From: Bacteroidota bacterium
Lineage (GTDB): Bacteria; Bacteroidota; Ignavibacteria; Ignavibacteriales; Melioribacteraceae
Assembly: GCA_023453125.1 (NCBI GenBank)
Contig: JAEXUB010000045.1
Location: 1-9,155, forward strand
Length of the DNA: 9,155 nt
Direction: 5' to 3'
In this document: piece after piece, positions 1 through 7,159 of the stretch
How positions within the stretch are numbered: position 1 is the first letter of the stretch
Layout of the letters: the number at the start of each line of letters is the position of its first letter
The notes under the pieces: generated by a model
What the model saw: only the letters and a program-made list of their open reading frames with translations
Told to the model about the DNA's origin: nothing
Databases searched by the model: none
Position numbers and translations under genes: made by a program

Positions 1-2
1 TT

Positions 3-2153
3 TGCAGTAAATCCGGTACCGGTAACGCCGGTAGCGGCGCTTTCAACCGGAGCAGCCGGTATTCCCTCAAGCGTTGCCGCTGTAGAACCGAGTGTCCATC
101 TCGAAAAAGATGCTACTCCCGATTTTGTTACTGTATTTGTACCTGTGTTTAAAGTACCCCCCTGTGCTGTCCAATTGGTACCGCTATCGGTTGACTTAAA
201 GAGTGCAAGCGTATTTTCAGTAAGTCCGTTTAATTCCGAATCGTAATAATTAAATACAAAGGTTGCATTCAAGGCTGCATTTGTTGTCGGGGTAACATCA
301 AAATACCTTTGAATTGAAGAATTGGAATTACCCGTTTGAACAGTATGCCCTCTTTTAATTGTGGTTGAGCCCATATTGGCAGCGGTTGTAATCTGCAGCC
401 CCAGGTTCGCTACGTTCAAAGAGGACACATTATTTATATTTCTTGTAGTCGAAATTGATCCGGTATTTCCGGAGAGTTTTCCCGCTCCTTCAACCAGATA
501 AGCGGCCGTGCCAAGTGTTATATCGTTTCCATTTAAATTCAGATTGTTTTCAAGCAATAGATTTTTGTTAACAGTTATTCCGGAGCTTAATGTGGGCGCT
601 GCGGTAGAAGAAATAAGAAGATTGCCTACTGTGGGATTTGTGCTGATTGATGCTTCATTCCCGAGAGCCCATTTATATAATCCCGCACTCTGGCCGGAAG
701 TGGGGGCAGCGCCTTTTGACCAGTTAGCTCCCGTACTCCAGGAAGTGCTGTTTCCGCCAACCCACACATTATAACCGCTTTCTGAAGACCTAACGGGACT
801 GCTCACGAATGTGCCGGTGTATGCATTGCCCGAAAGGTCGTAAGCCGAGTTCCCTTCACCTTCATCAAACCGGTAGTAGGCTCTTAAACCTGCTTCATCT
901 CCAACCAGGGGCCTTAACATAGTCTCTCTAATTTGCGCCTCTGTTCTGGCACTTCCCCATACGCGCGCTTCGTCTATCAGTCCAGAGAAAAATGTTGAGA
1001 AAGTAACCGTTCCCATTCTTGCACCGATTACAAGGTTTGTTCCCGGGTCGGTTACGCCGTTCGTCCAGGCACCGCTTGCATCAAGCCTGCCGTTTATGTA
1101 AATCTTAACTGTCGAACCGTCGTACGTTGCCGCAATATGACTCCACTCATTAGGGGTAAGAGCAGAATTGGAAGAATATGCATTCCAATCGGACCAGTTA
1201 TTCCCGATTAGCAATGTTATTCTATAATCGGAAAACATCTCAAGGCTGTATCCTTCGTGTGTGGCGGAGTGCTGGAATTTGGAAATTATTGATCCCCACA
1301 CAGCGGCAGTTGGTTTTACCCAGGCCTCTACAGAAAAGCTCTGGGTTCCGTTAAAAATAACGTTTGCCCCGTTCCCGCAATCCACATAATCATCTGTTCC
1401 GTCAAAGGACAATGAGCCGAACGGATCTGCAAATGCCGCAGAGGTAATCCAGGTATAACCCCCGTTAAGAGTCATATTATATCCCCCCGTAGAATTATCG
1501 CTTATAGTGGCTCCTGCACCGTTTGACATTTTATAGTAAGCTAGGAGCCCCGGTTCTGCTCCGGTTAATTCTTTAAACATATTAGCATTTATCTGGGCAA
1601 CTGTTCTTTCTGTATTCCATACCCTGGCTTCGTCTACTTTTGTATTATAGTATGCGTTATTCTCATAATTTGAACCGAGAATCAGCCGGTCATCCCCGGT
1701 CATTGCATATGAATCGGTTAGATTGGCTGTAACATACAACTTCCCGTTAACATACATTTTTAAGGTAGTGTTATTTATTGTAACGGCAATATGATACCAT
1801 ACATTCGGGGTAATTGTAATTCCTGTACTTTGGTTTATGGAATTGGCATCGTTATCAACATTTGGAGCGGACATAATCCAAATTACTCCGGAATCAAGAT
1901 AAGGGAGAACACGGCGCCTGCTATTGGCTCCCGAAATTGAACGGAGATCTGCAATTAGAACAGTCCCTGCCGTTATAGACTCAGTGGTGAACCATGCTTC
2001 AAATGTAGCCGTACCACTGCTTACGCCGGGATTGATTGTCGCGGATGCATATCCGTTAGTGCCGTTGAATTTAACGGCATATCCCCCGTTCTGCGAATAA
2101 ACAGAGGTAAAAGACACTACTAATAGTAAAAGTAAAAGTTTAAAAGGTTTCAT
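3..2153 (-). CDS. Secreted LamG-repeat protein with FN3 start (C-terminus outside window)
   Basis: The minus-strand frame is open from an ATG at 2153 to the left edge: 717 codons with no stop, so the gene is partial at its 3' end. Residues 1-20 form a signal peptide (KPFK, then a Leu/Val-rich core, ending VYS before QN). Residues about 23-180 and 247-400 are two LamG/concanavalin-A-like sandwiches, seen as FEAWF and FSVEAWV strands. Each is followed by the same signature, DEARVW..xRTxxQI...LxGxExGLxAYY (174-207 and 394-427), so they look duplicated. Residues 464-550 begin WVGGNSTSW..GANW and resemble the beta-rich modules common in Bacteroidota surface proteins. Residues 670-690 include GVASFSRWTLGS, and 697-717 look like the start of an FN3 domain (ATGVTGTGFTA). 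A GAGG lies 5 nt before the start. LamG domains often bind carbohydrate or protein; the ligand is unknown. Export through a type IX route is plausible, but the C-terminal signal is not visible. Confidence 0.9.
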   Translation of the reverse strand, partial: MKPFKLLLLLLVVSFTSVYSQNGGYAVKFNGTNGYASATINPGVSSGTATFEAWFTTESITAGTVLIADLRSISGANSRRRVLPYLDSGVIWIMSAPNVDNDANSINQSTGITITPNVWYHIAVTINNTTLKMYVNGKLYVTANLTDSYAMTGDDRLILGSNYENNAYYNTKVDEARVWNTERTVAQINANMFKELTGAEPGLLAYYKMSNGAGATISDNSTGGYNMTLNGGYTWITSAAFADPFGSLSFDGTDDYVDCGNGANVIFNGTQSFSVEAWVKPTAAVWGSIISKFQHSATHEGYSLEMFSDYRITLLIGNNWSDWNAYSSNSALTPNEWSHIAATYDGSTVKIYINGRLDASGAWTNGVTDPGTNLVIGARMGTVTFSTFFSGLIDEARVWGSARTEAQIRETMLRPLVGDEAGLRAYYRFDEGEGNSAYDLSGNAYTGTFVSSPVRSSESGYNVWVGGNSTSWSTGANWSKGAAPTSGQSAGLYKWALGNEASISTNPTVGNLLISSTAAPTLSSGITVNKNLLLENNLNLNGNDITLGTAAYLVEGAGKLSGNTGSISTTRNINNVSSLNVANLGLQITTAANMGSTTIKRGHTVQTGNSNSSIQRYFDVTPTTNAALNATFVFNYYDSELNGLTENTLALFKSTDSGTNWTAQGGTLNTGTNTVTKSGVASFSRWTLGSTAATLEGIPAAPVESAATGVTGTGFTA

Positions 2154-2519
2154 TTGCGCCTCGTTGAAAAATTTTCAAACTGTTTTTTATTCCGCCTGTA
2201 ACCGGCCTGAAAGCTATCTATTAATAAATATTTCCTGAATTCTCTTTCGTCCGATAATTCTCTGAATCTTTTCAACTTCCGGCATTGATGCATATTTGAA
2301 GGAAGTGTGAGATTAAAGTATTACTTAAAATTTAAATAAGCAATCTGTTTATTTTCACGCTGTACCAAATCCATTTACTGACTTGCCGGCTTTTCTAAAA
2401 ATCAGATTAAAAACAGGCTAGACTCTTTAAACCTTGATTTTTCGAGATTTATCTTTTATCTTGTATTCAGGAGAGAAAAACAGCAAACAACAAAATTAAA
2501 GTTAATATGCCGGAGAATT
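2154..2519. other. Divergent intergenic region between LamG gene and histidine kinase
   Basis: These 366 bp separate two divergent genes and contain no credible ORF or RNA gene. Close to the LamG start there is a perfect 7-bp-arm palindrome, ttgaaaa-a-ttttcaa (2164-2178). The octamer aattctct occurs twice, 18 bp apart (2238-2245 and 2256-2263). A weak promoter-like pair for the kinase lies at 2434-2462. I could not pick a convincing promoter for the LamG gene. Confidence 0.6.
2434..2462 (+). promoter_or_regulatory. Candidate promoter of the soluble histidine kinase
   Basis: TTGATT (2434-2439), a 17-bp spacer, then TATCTT (2457-2462) resembles a sigma-70-type promoter. It would give a leader of roughly 50 nt. 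The -10 match is weak (about 4 of 6), and primary sigma factors of Bacteroidota relatives may use a different consensus, so this is only a candidate. Confidence 0.3.
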
Positions 2520-3665
2520 ATGGTTGATTCTTTAATACCCCCATCCCTTCCAACAGAACTTAGTTCCGAACATTTCAGTGTAATATACAACAGTTCCCCC
2601 ATTGCCATTGAGTTATACGACAATGAGGGAAATTTGATAGACATAAATCCGGCCTGTATAGAGTTATTTGGTATAGAAGCTCCGGAAGAATTAAAAGGCT
2701 TCAGATTATTCGACGATCCGAATCTTCCCGCGGCCAAAATTGATCTGATAAAAAAAGGTTTTGCAATAAGGAATGAACTTAATTTCAGCTTCGATATAGT
2801 AAAAAAACACAATCTCTACAAAACAACCCGCTCCGGTTCCATTTCTCTAGAAGCTCTTATAACCCCGGTTAAAGATAGCAATGGCGAAGTATCCAACTAC
2901 CTGGTGCAGCTAATGGATAATACCGAAAAGAAGCTTGCCGAGGAAAAACTTAAATCCTATACACAGGGATTAAAGGAACTTAACCGAACCAAAGACGAAC
3001 TGTTTTCCATAATAGCACACGATCTGAGGACCCCCTTCCAATCCTTAATTGGAATAACTCAGCTCCTCTCCAGCGAATTTGAAGAACTGCCCGCACAGGA
3101 TAGGGAGAAACTGCTAGAGAGCCTTGACACACAGGCAAGAACAACCTACCGCCTTCTGGAAATCCTGCTTGAATGGGCAAAGATACAAACCGGCAAAAAG
3201 GGGAAGGGGCTTGGCGTCTTTAACCTTAAAGAGGAAGCAGAATTTACGCTTCAGCTTTTTATTCCGCCGGCAAAAAATAAATCAATTAAAATTGAAATTG
3301 TAATAGATGGCTCAATTGATATCTACGCAGATAAGAACACCTTTGCCACAATACTCCGCAATCTGACAGGCAATGCAATTAAGTTTACAAATCCGGGGGG
3401 ACGTGTTATAATTTCAGCGCGCAGATTAAACGGCTTTGCCGAAATTACCGTCTCGGATACCGGAATTGGAATGAATGCTGAAAAACTGGATAATGTCTTT
3501 AAAGATGGACGCACCGTAAGCAGTAAAGGGACCGCCGGTGAAGCCGGTTCTGCACTTGGATTAACACTGGTGAAAGAAATGGTTGAGCAGAACGGGGGTT
3601 CTATAAGGGTTGAAAGCGAACCGGATAAAGGAACATCTTTCCATTTTACCCTGCCGGCAAGGTAA
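2520..3665 (+). CDS. Soluble PAS-domain sensor histidine kinase
   Basis: The product is 381 residues with no signal peptide or membrane segment, so it should be a cytoplasmic kinase. A PAS sensor domain covers about residues 15-133 (SSPIAIELYDNEGNLIDINPA, ending LMDNTEKK). A coiled linker follows at about 134-160. The HisKA dimerisation helix carries the H-box FSIIAHDLRTPF, with His167 as the expected phosphorylation site. The ATPase domain has an N-box (NLTGNAIKFT, N281 and N285), a G1 box (SDTGIGM, 312-318) and a G2 box (GSALGLTLV, 343-351), where the usual form is GTGLGL. All catalytic elements are present, so activity is expected. There is no receiver domain; phosphate must pass to a separate regulator. 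The LytTR regulator starting at 4733 is the nearest candidate. A GGAG lies 4 nt before the ATG at 2520 and supports this start. The signal sensed by the PAS domain cannot be read from the sequence. Confidence 0.95.
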   Translation: MVDSLIPPSLPTELSSEHFSVIYNSSPIAIELYDNEGNLIDINPACIELFGIEAPEELKGFRLFDDPNLPAAKIDLIKKGFAIRNELNFSFDIVKKHNLYKTTRSGSISLEALITPVKDSNGEVSNYLVQLMDNTEKKLAEEKLKSYTQGLKELNRTKDELFSIIAHDLRTPFQSLIGITQLLSSEFEELPAQDREKLLESLDTQARTTYRLLEILLEWAKIQTGKKGKGLGVFNLKEEAEFTLQLFIPPAKNKSIKIEIVIDGSIDIYADKNTFATILRNLTGNAIKFTNPGGRVIISARRLNGFAEITVSDTGIGMNAEKLDNVFKDGRTVSSKGTAGEAGSALGLTLVKEMVEQNGGSIRVESEPDKGTSFHFTLPAR

Positions 3666-3691
3666 ACCGTACAATTATTTAATATTAACTC

Positions 3692-4609
3692 TTAACTGCA
3701 GATGATTTTTTTTACGGCCTCAGCCGGAGTAACCGGCGTATAATTAAAACGCCTGTTGAATTTTGAACTGTTGAAAAAATAATCCCCGCTGAACTGATAA
3801 TAAACATCTTTTATTTCCTTTAAAACCGGGACGAACAAACCGAGAAGAGTCAGGGCTGCAGGACCTATTGAATTTATTTTCCTCTCTACATTCATCTCCT
3901 CCATAAACATTTCAATAAGACGTCTTACGGTAATCTTTTCGTGGAAAGCAGGAAGGTGCCATATTTCATTATATGCATCAGGCGTATTTCCCAGCATAGC
4001 CATCCCTCTTCCGATATCTTCGCTGAATGTAAAATTATGAATCTTATCGGGATTACCCGTCCATAGCGGGTTTTTATTGTTAAGAAGATTTTTGTAAACA
4101 GTCTGCATCAGTCCGCTGTTTTTAACGCCGGGGCCGTAAAAATCCGCCGCGCGTGCAATAATTGCCTTCACTTCCCCATTTTCCGCTGCATCAATCAGCA
4201 TATTTGCCACGCGTGCCCTTACCCTTCCCTTTCTGCTTTCAGGATTCACAGGAGTGTCCTCCCTCATATCGGCAAGATATTCGTGCCCGTACATATACAT
4301 ATTATCAAGAAAAACTATCTTCGCGTTATGCCTGCTGCATATTGAAATTAGATTCTCCATAAAGGGGGGCCATTTTTCTTCCCAGATAATCGATTTGTAT
4401 TCGAATCCGATTGTAACATAGACTATTTCGCTCCCTTTAACAGCCTCATCCAGAAAAAGAGAATTGCTTAAGTCCCCTTTAAGAATTATCTCCGTACCGC
4501 TGACTGTATCAGGATTTCTTCCGGCAAGCTTTATATTATTTGAATAACCGCTCAGGCTTTTAGCCAGTTCACGGCTTACCGCGCTTACCGCGCCAAGAAT
4601 TGTCTGCAT
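3692..4609 (-). CDS. NAD(P)-binding epimerase-like protein, atypical extended SDR
   Basis: The product is 305 residues, resembling in length and layout the Bacteroidota 'NAD-dependent epimerase/dehydratase' proteins that begin MQTILGA. Recognisable blocks are ELAKSL (14-19), EIVYVTIGF in the Rossmann core, VFLDNMYMYG, a P..S.KGRVRA stretch, IIARAADFYGPG, a NTPDAYNEIWHLP segment and a C-terminal YFFNSSKF. The usual SDR Tyr-x-x-x-Lys pair is not obvious; the equivalent stretch reads KGRVRARVA, as in other members of this atypical group. The dinucleotide loop is unusual: residues 6-12 are G-A-V-S-A-V-S, where the family pattern is GxxGxxG. The frame is intact across 918 bp, so the gene is not visibly broken. 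AGAGG lies 7 nt before the ATG. The gene converges with the histidine kinase (26 bp between stops) and diverges from the LytTR regulator. The substrate is unknown; a nucleotide-sugar or a small carbonyl compound is possible. Confidence 0.88.
   Translation of the reverse strand: MQTILGAVSAVSRELAKSLSGYSNNIKLAGRNPDTVSGTEIILKGDLSNSLFLDEAVKGSEIVYVTIGFEYKSIIWEEKWPPFMENLISICSRHNAKIVFLDNMYMYGHEYLADMREDTPVNPESRKGRVRARVANMLIDAAENGEVKAIIARAADFYGPGVKNSGLMQTVYKNLLNNKNPLWTGNPDKIHNFTFSEDIGRGMAMLGNTPDAYNEIWHLPAFHEKITVRRLIEMFMEEMNVERKINSIGPAALTLLGLFVPVLKEIKDVYYQFSGDYFFNSSKFNRRFNYTPVTPAEAVKKIICS
4574..4591 (-). repeat. Tandem 9-bp repeat in the glycine loop of the epimerase gene
   Basis: On the coding strand GCGGTAAGC occurs twice in direct tandem and encodes Ala-Val-Ser-Ala-Val-Ser (residues 7-12). 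It coincides exactly with the nucleotide-binding loop. The loop has the same length as in relatives I recall (GANGTIG or GAGGAIG types), so this looks like replacement rather than insertion. Confidence 0.85.
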
Positions 4610-4732
4610 ATCCGCCTCTTTTTATTTTTATTAAAATAAGTATTTATTCTATTTTCCGCCCCGCCGGAGGAACTCTTTTGATTTTTAACCTTAAAGTTTA
4701 TATTAGACTCCAATTATTTACGGTTTCCTTTT
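4610..4732. other. Divergent intergenic region between epimerase and LytTR regulator
   Basis: These 123 bp must hold the start signals of both divergent genes. The epimerase side is A/T-rich with an AGAGG ribosome site. The regulator side has a promoter-like pair at 4678-4706. A short GC-rich patch (about 4656-4670) sits between them. No ORF or RNA gene is seen. Confidence 0.55.
4678..4706 (+). promoter_or_regulatory. Candidate promoter of the LytTR response regulator
   Basis: TTGATT (4678-4683), a 17-bp spacer and TATTAG (4701-4706) would start transcription about 20 nt before the ATG. The first nine bases, TTGATTTTT, are identical to those at the candidate promoter of the histidine kinase (2434-2442). 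No Shine-Dalgarno-like sequence is visible before the ATG, so translation initiation may rely on the A/T-rich short leader. Confidence 0.3.
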
Positions 4733-5536
4733 ATGAGCAAAACAATTTACGTAATTGAAGATGACACATCGATAAGAGAAAATATTCTTTTCATTCTCGG
4801 CAAGGAAGGATTCTCAACACTTTCCAACAAAACCGGGGAAAATGTAACCGACGATATCTTGAACAACAGTGTAGACATTATCTTATGCGATGTGATGCTC
4901 CCCGAGAAAAGCGGATTTGATATTCTTGCGGAACTCCGGTCTGAACTTCCCGCCAAAAAGGTACCCCCGTTCCTTTTCCTTACCGCCGTAGCAGACCGCA
5001 AAGACGTAAGGCGGGGTATGGAATTGGGAGCCGATGATTACCTTACAAAACCTTTTACCAGAAAAGAGCTTCTTTCGGCCATAGATACCCAGATTAAAAA
5101 GAGAGAAGAGTTTACGCATCAGACAGATGTTGAAAAGGAAATTATGCACATAATAGAATCTAATGTTAAAAACCTAGCCTCGAACGAAGATGAAAAGAAA
5201 CTCGAGAACTCATCACTTATCAGAGTTGAGCAGAGAGACACAATCAGGTTCATTAAAGTCGCAGATATTATAATGATTGAATCGGACAGGGATTACTCAA
5301 AAATCTTTACATCTGGCAATGAATCTTTTTTAATGAGGCGTACAATGAGAAGCTGGGAATCATCATTGCCAAATCAGAATTTTCTCCGTGTTCACCGTTC
5401 AATTATAATAAATATGGAATATATTCTGAAATTTGAAAAGACCCCTAACAACTGTTATAAGGTTTTTTTGAACGGGATTGAAAAACCTGTTATGGTGAGC
5501 CAGCGTTACAGCAGATTCTTAAGAAAGATAAAATAA
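4733..5536 (+). CDS. LytTR-family response regulator (receiver plus LytTR DNA-binding domain)
   Basis: The product is 267 residues. The receiver domain spans about 3-122: acidic pocket E9-D10-D11, phosphoacceptor Asp53 in ILCDVMLP, Thr84 in FLTA and Lys106 in LTKPF, all at the expected places. A charged, helical linker covers about 123-160. The LytTR domain covers about 162-267, recognised by IRFIKVADIIMIESDRDYSKIFT-type strands, the FLRVHRSIIINMEYI signature (217-231) and the C-terminal VSQRYSRFLRKIK. Phosphorylation of Asp53 by a histidine kinase would be expected to change DNA binding. LytTR regulators usually recognise paired direct repeats in promoters and often control secreted or surface functions. 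The likely partner is the soluble PAS kinase upstream on the same strand, although the epimerase gene lies between them in opposite orientation. No other in-frame start is available just upstream. Confidence 0.95.
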   Translation: MSKTIYVIEDDTSIRENILFILGKEGFSTLSNKTGENVTDDILNNSVDIILCDVMLPEKSGFDILAELRSELPAKKVPPFLFLTAVADRKDVRRGMELGADDYLTKPFTRKELLSAIDTQIKKREEFTHQTDVEKEIMHIIESNVKNLASNEDEKKLENSSLIRVEQRDTIRFIKVADIIMIESDRDYSKIFTSGNESFLMRRTMRSWESSLPNQNFLRVHRSIIINMEYILKFEKTPNNCYKVFLNGIEKPVMVSQRYSRFLRKIK

Positions 5537-5539
5537 AAA

Positions 5540-5562
5540 CGCCGGACTTTTGGGGTCCGGCG
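5540..5562 (-). terminator. Intrinsic terminator of the minus-strand lipoprotein gene
   Basis: A perfect 8-bp stem, CGCCGGAC (5540-5547) with GTCCGGCG (5555-5562), encloses a 7-nt loop. Read on the minus strand, the stem is followed by GTTTTTATTTTA-like DNA, which gives the uridine tract, and it lies 13 bp after the lipoprotein stop. On the plus strand the hairpin comes 3 bp after the regulator stop, but is followed by CAAGAGAG and has no T-tract. It may still stall or protect the regulator transcript. Confidence 0.85.
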
Positions 5563-5575
5563 CAAGAGAGTGCTC

Positions 5576-6781
5576 TTACAGTTTAACTGTAATTTCTAAT
5601 GATGAGGGAGTTATATTCCCGCTTAATGATACCGTCTGGGAGCCTGAGCCTGCGAGTTTAATTTCAGCTTTCCACTGACCGGTTGACGCGTCATCAAGAA
5701 CCGCATTAGCCGAAACCGAACCAACCGTTACAAGTACATTTAATCCGGAAGTAACCGGTTTTCCGTTTGCGTCGGTAACAATAAATTTAACGGGAAGCAT
5801 ACTGCCGCTCTTAAATGATTTTGAGGTATTCACTACCGGCTGGCGCCATCCGCTGAACTGATAAACTACTTTTACCGATTTTGATATCGAGGCTGTATTA
5901 GTCGCGTTATCTTTTGCATCAAGAGAGACTGTGAATTCTCCCGTTGAAGAAGGGGTCCACGAATTATTGAAGCTTCCGCTTACATTCTGCTGTGAGGCCC
6001 CGTTTATTGAAAGAAGGGCTGAATTCAATCCCGATAAAAGATCAGATGCCGAGCCGCTCAGATTTACTGAACCTCCCATAATAGCATATTCAGGAGCAGT
6101 AATGGATACTGCCGGTATGGTCTTGTCCAATTTTACTTCAACTGATACCGATGCACTTAAGCCTGCAGCATTATATGCTGTTCCTGTAACAGTCTGAATT
6201 CCCTCCGTATTAACATTAACGTCAGGTGTAACACTTGTAACTGCCGATTCCGGATCTGATGCCGAAAACTTAACAAGAACATCATTCTTATACCATCCCC
6301 CCGTTCCCGGAATTGATGCTGATACTAATGTATAAGTTATAACAGGAGGAGTTGTATCAGATAGTTTGTCGTTAACAGTAAATAATGTTTCAGAACTGAA
6401 CGGGCTGTCTAATATTTGTCCCGGCTGTGGAGCCAGAGCTCTTATTTTAAAAGCATAGCTTCCGCTGTTCAATTCAACCGAATATCTGTTTTCGGTTAGC
6501 TGAATTGAGGAGAGCCCTCCCTGTGTGAATACAATCTGATATCCCGACGCACCTTCTACAGACTGCCAGGAAACGCTTAAATTGGATCCGTTTAATGAAT
6601 AAGTTATTTCCGAAGGTACATTCAACTCTTCTTTCTGTACTCCGCCTCCCTGTCCCCCCTGAACTGAGGAACCGGCCGTATTTAAAGAATTAGCAGGAGC
6701 AACAATGCTGTCGCTGTTTTCTTTGCATGCGGCCAAAAACAAGGCTGCAATAAGAACTAAAGATATATTTATTTTTTTCAT
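5576..6781 (-). CDS. Surface lipoprotein with FN3, Ig-like and PxKF-like domains
   Basis: The product is 401 residues when started at the ATG at 6781. That start gives a classical lipoprotein signal: MKK, a hydrophobic core, then the lipobox L16-A17-A18-C19. It is preceded by GAGGAAGAA. The frame is also open to an ATG at 6856, but this would bury the signal peptide behind 25 charged residues and would lie upstream of the likely transcription start. After Cys19 comes a flexible Ser/Gly-rich tether (about 20-52), then an FN3-like domain (about 53-137). Next are an Ig-like domain opening PPVITYTL..GWYKNDV (about 145-217) and a second Ig-like domain (about 220-306). The C-terminal domain (about 307-401) begins YQFSGWRQPV and contains LPVKF (329-333), the signature seen in PxKF domains. 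No catalytic residues are recognisable. A structural or binding role on the outer envelope is likely; the ligand is unknown. The gene ends at a strong terminator and is divergent from the membrane sensor gene. Confidence 0.9.
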   Translation of the reverse strand: MKKINISLVLIAALFLAACKENSDSIVAPANSLNTAGSSVQGGQGGGVQKEELNVPSEITYSLNGSNLSVSWQSVEGASGYQIVFTQGGLSSIQLTENRYSVELNSGSYAFKIRALAPQPGQILDSPFSSETLFTVNDKLSDTTPPVITYTLVSASIPGTGGWYKNDVLVKFSASDPESAVTSVTPDVNVNTEGIQTVTGTAYNAAGLSASVSVEVKLDKTIPAVSITAPEYAIMGGSVNLSGSASDLLSGLNSALLSINGASQQNVSGSFNNSWTPSSTGEFTVSLDAKDNATNTASISKSVKVVYQFSGWRQPVVNTSKSFKSGSMLPVKFIVTDANGKPVTSGLNVLVTVGSVSANAVLDDASTGQWKAEIKLAGSGSQTVSLSGNITPSSLEITVKL

Positions 6782-6804
6782 TTCTTCCTCTCTTTTTCGA
6801 TTTA

Positions 6805-6814
6805 AGAATATTCT
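6805..6814. repeat. Perfect 10-bp palindrome in the lipoprotein leader
   Basis: AGAATATTCT is a perfect palindrome between the predicted transcription start and the ribosome site of the lipoprotein gene. Its position would suit a small operator, but a 10-bp A/T-rich palindrome can occur by chance. Confidence 0.4.
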
Positions 6815-6836
6815 AACATGTAATAGCAGAACTTTT

Positions 6837-6866
6837 CTTATAAATATATAATTCATCCTTTTTCAA
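6837..6866 (-). promoter_or_regulatory. Candidate promoter of the lipoprotein gene
   Basis: On the minus strand TTGAAA (6866-6861), an 18-bp spacer and TATAAG (6842-6837) form a good sigma-70-like pair. Transcription would begin near 6830, about 50 nt before the ATG at 6781 and downstream of the alternative ATG at 6856. This supports the shorter protein. Confidence 0.45.
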
Positions 6867-7102
6867 AAAATTTCTTAGAATGAGACAAACGACATATTTC
6901 ATCGACAAATGAAGATAATATGGCACCAGCGACTAGTAAAAGGGAAAAAATGTAACTCCAAAGAATTAAAAACGGGGGCAGAACCGTAATAACTTCACTA
7001 AAGCCCGGGGGAAATATTCCGATTATATAAATATGGAAACGGGCAATCTTTGGGAAATTAAATTGACCGCCTAGCTGATTTCGGGTTGGATACTTAATTG
7101 AT

Positions 7103-7154
7103 ATTCAAACAATTAAGAATTAAAATAGTTTGAATTTGATTTATTTTTCAAATT
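7103..7154. repeat. Inverted-repeat cluster upstream of the sensor promoter
   Basis: ATTCAAAC (7103-7110) is perfectly inverted by GTTTGAAT (7128-7135) across a 17-nt spacer. AATTTGA (7133-7139) is then inverted by TCAAATT (7148-7154) across 8 nt. A further TTTGAAT (7159-7165) overlaps the -35 box. The arrangement resembles operator half-sites, although A/T-rich composition raises the chance of coincidence. Confidence 0.5.
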
Positions 7155-7159
7155 ATTTT

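Noticed and set aside
508..774. Plus-strand ORF of 88 codons
   Set aside because: It lies antisense inside the LamG gene, which has a clear signal peptide and domains. Its own product resembles nothing I recognise.
2176..2199. AACAGTTTG on the minus strand, like one LytTR (AgrA-type) half-site
   Set aside because: A LytTR site needs a second copy about 21-22 bp away. The nearest similar string (ACAGG) is 16 bp away and a poor match.
2456..2812. Minus-strand ORF of 118 codons overlapping the start of the soluble kinase
   Set aside because: It is antisense to the well-supported PAS domain of the kinase and has no family features.
3692..4609. Epimerase gene as a pseudogene
   Set aside because: Despite the altered glycine loop, the frame is intact, the length appears normal for the family and the ribosome site is good.
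6919..6936. TGGCAC resembling the -24 box of a sigma-54 promoter
   Set aside because: No TTGC-like -12 box follows at the required spacing, and no gene begins nearby on that strand.
6960..7070. G-rich patches suggesting a riboswitch such as a c-di-GMP element
   Set aside because: The conserved core of known c-di-GMP elements is absent and the possible stems are only about 4 bp.
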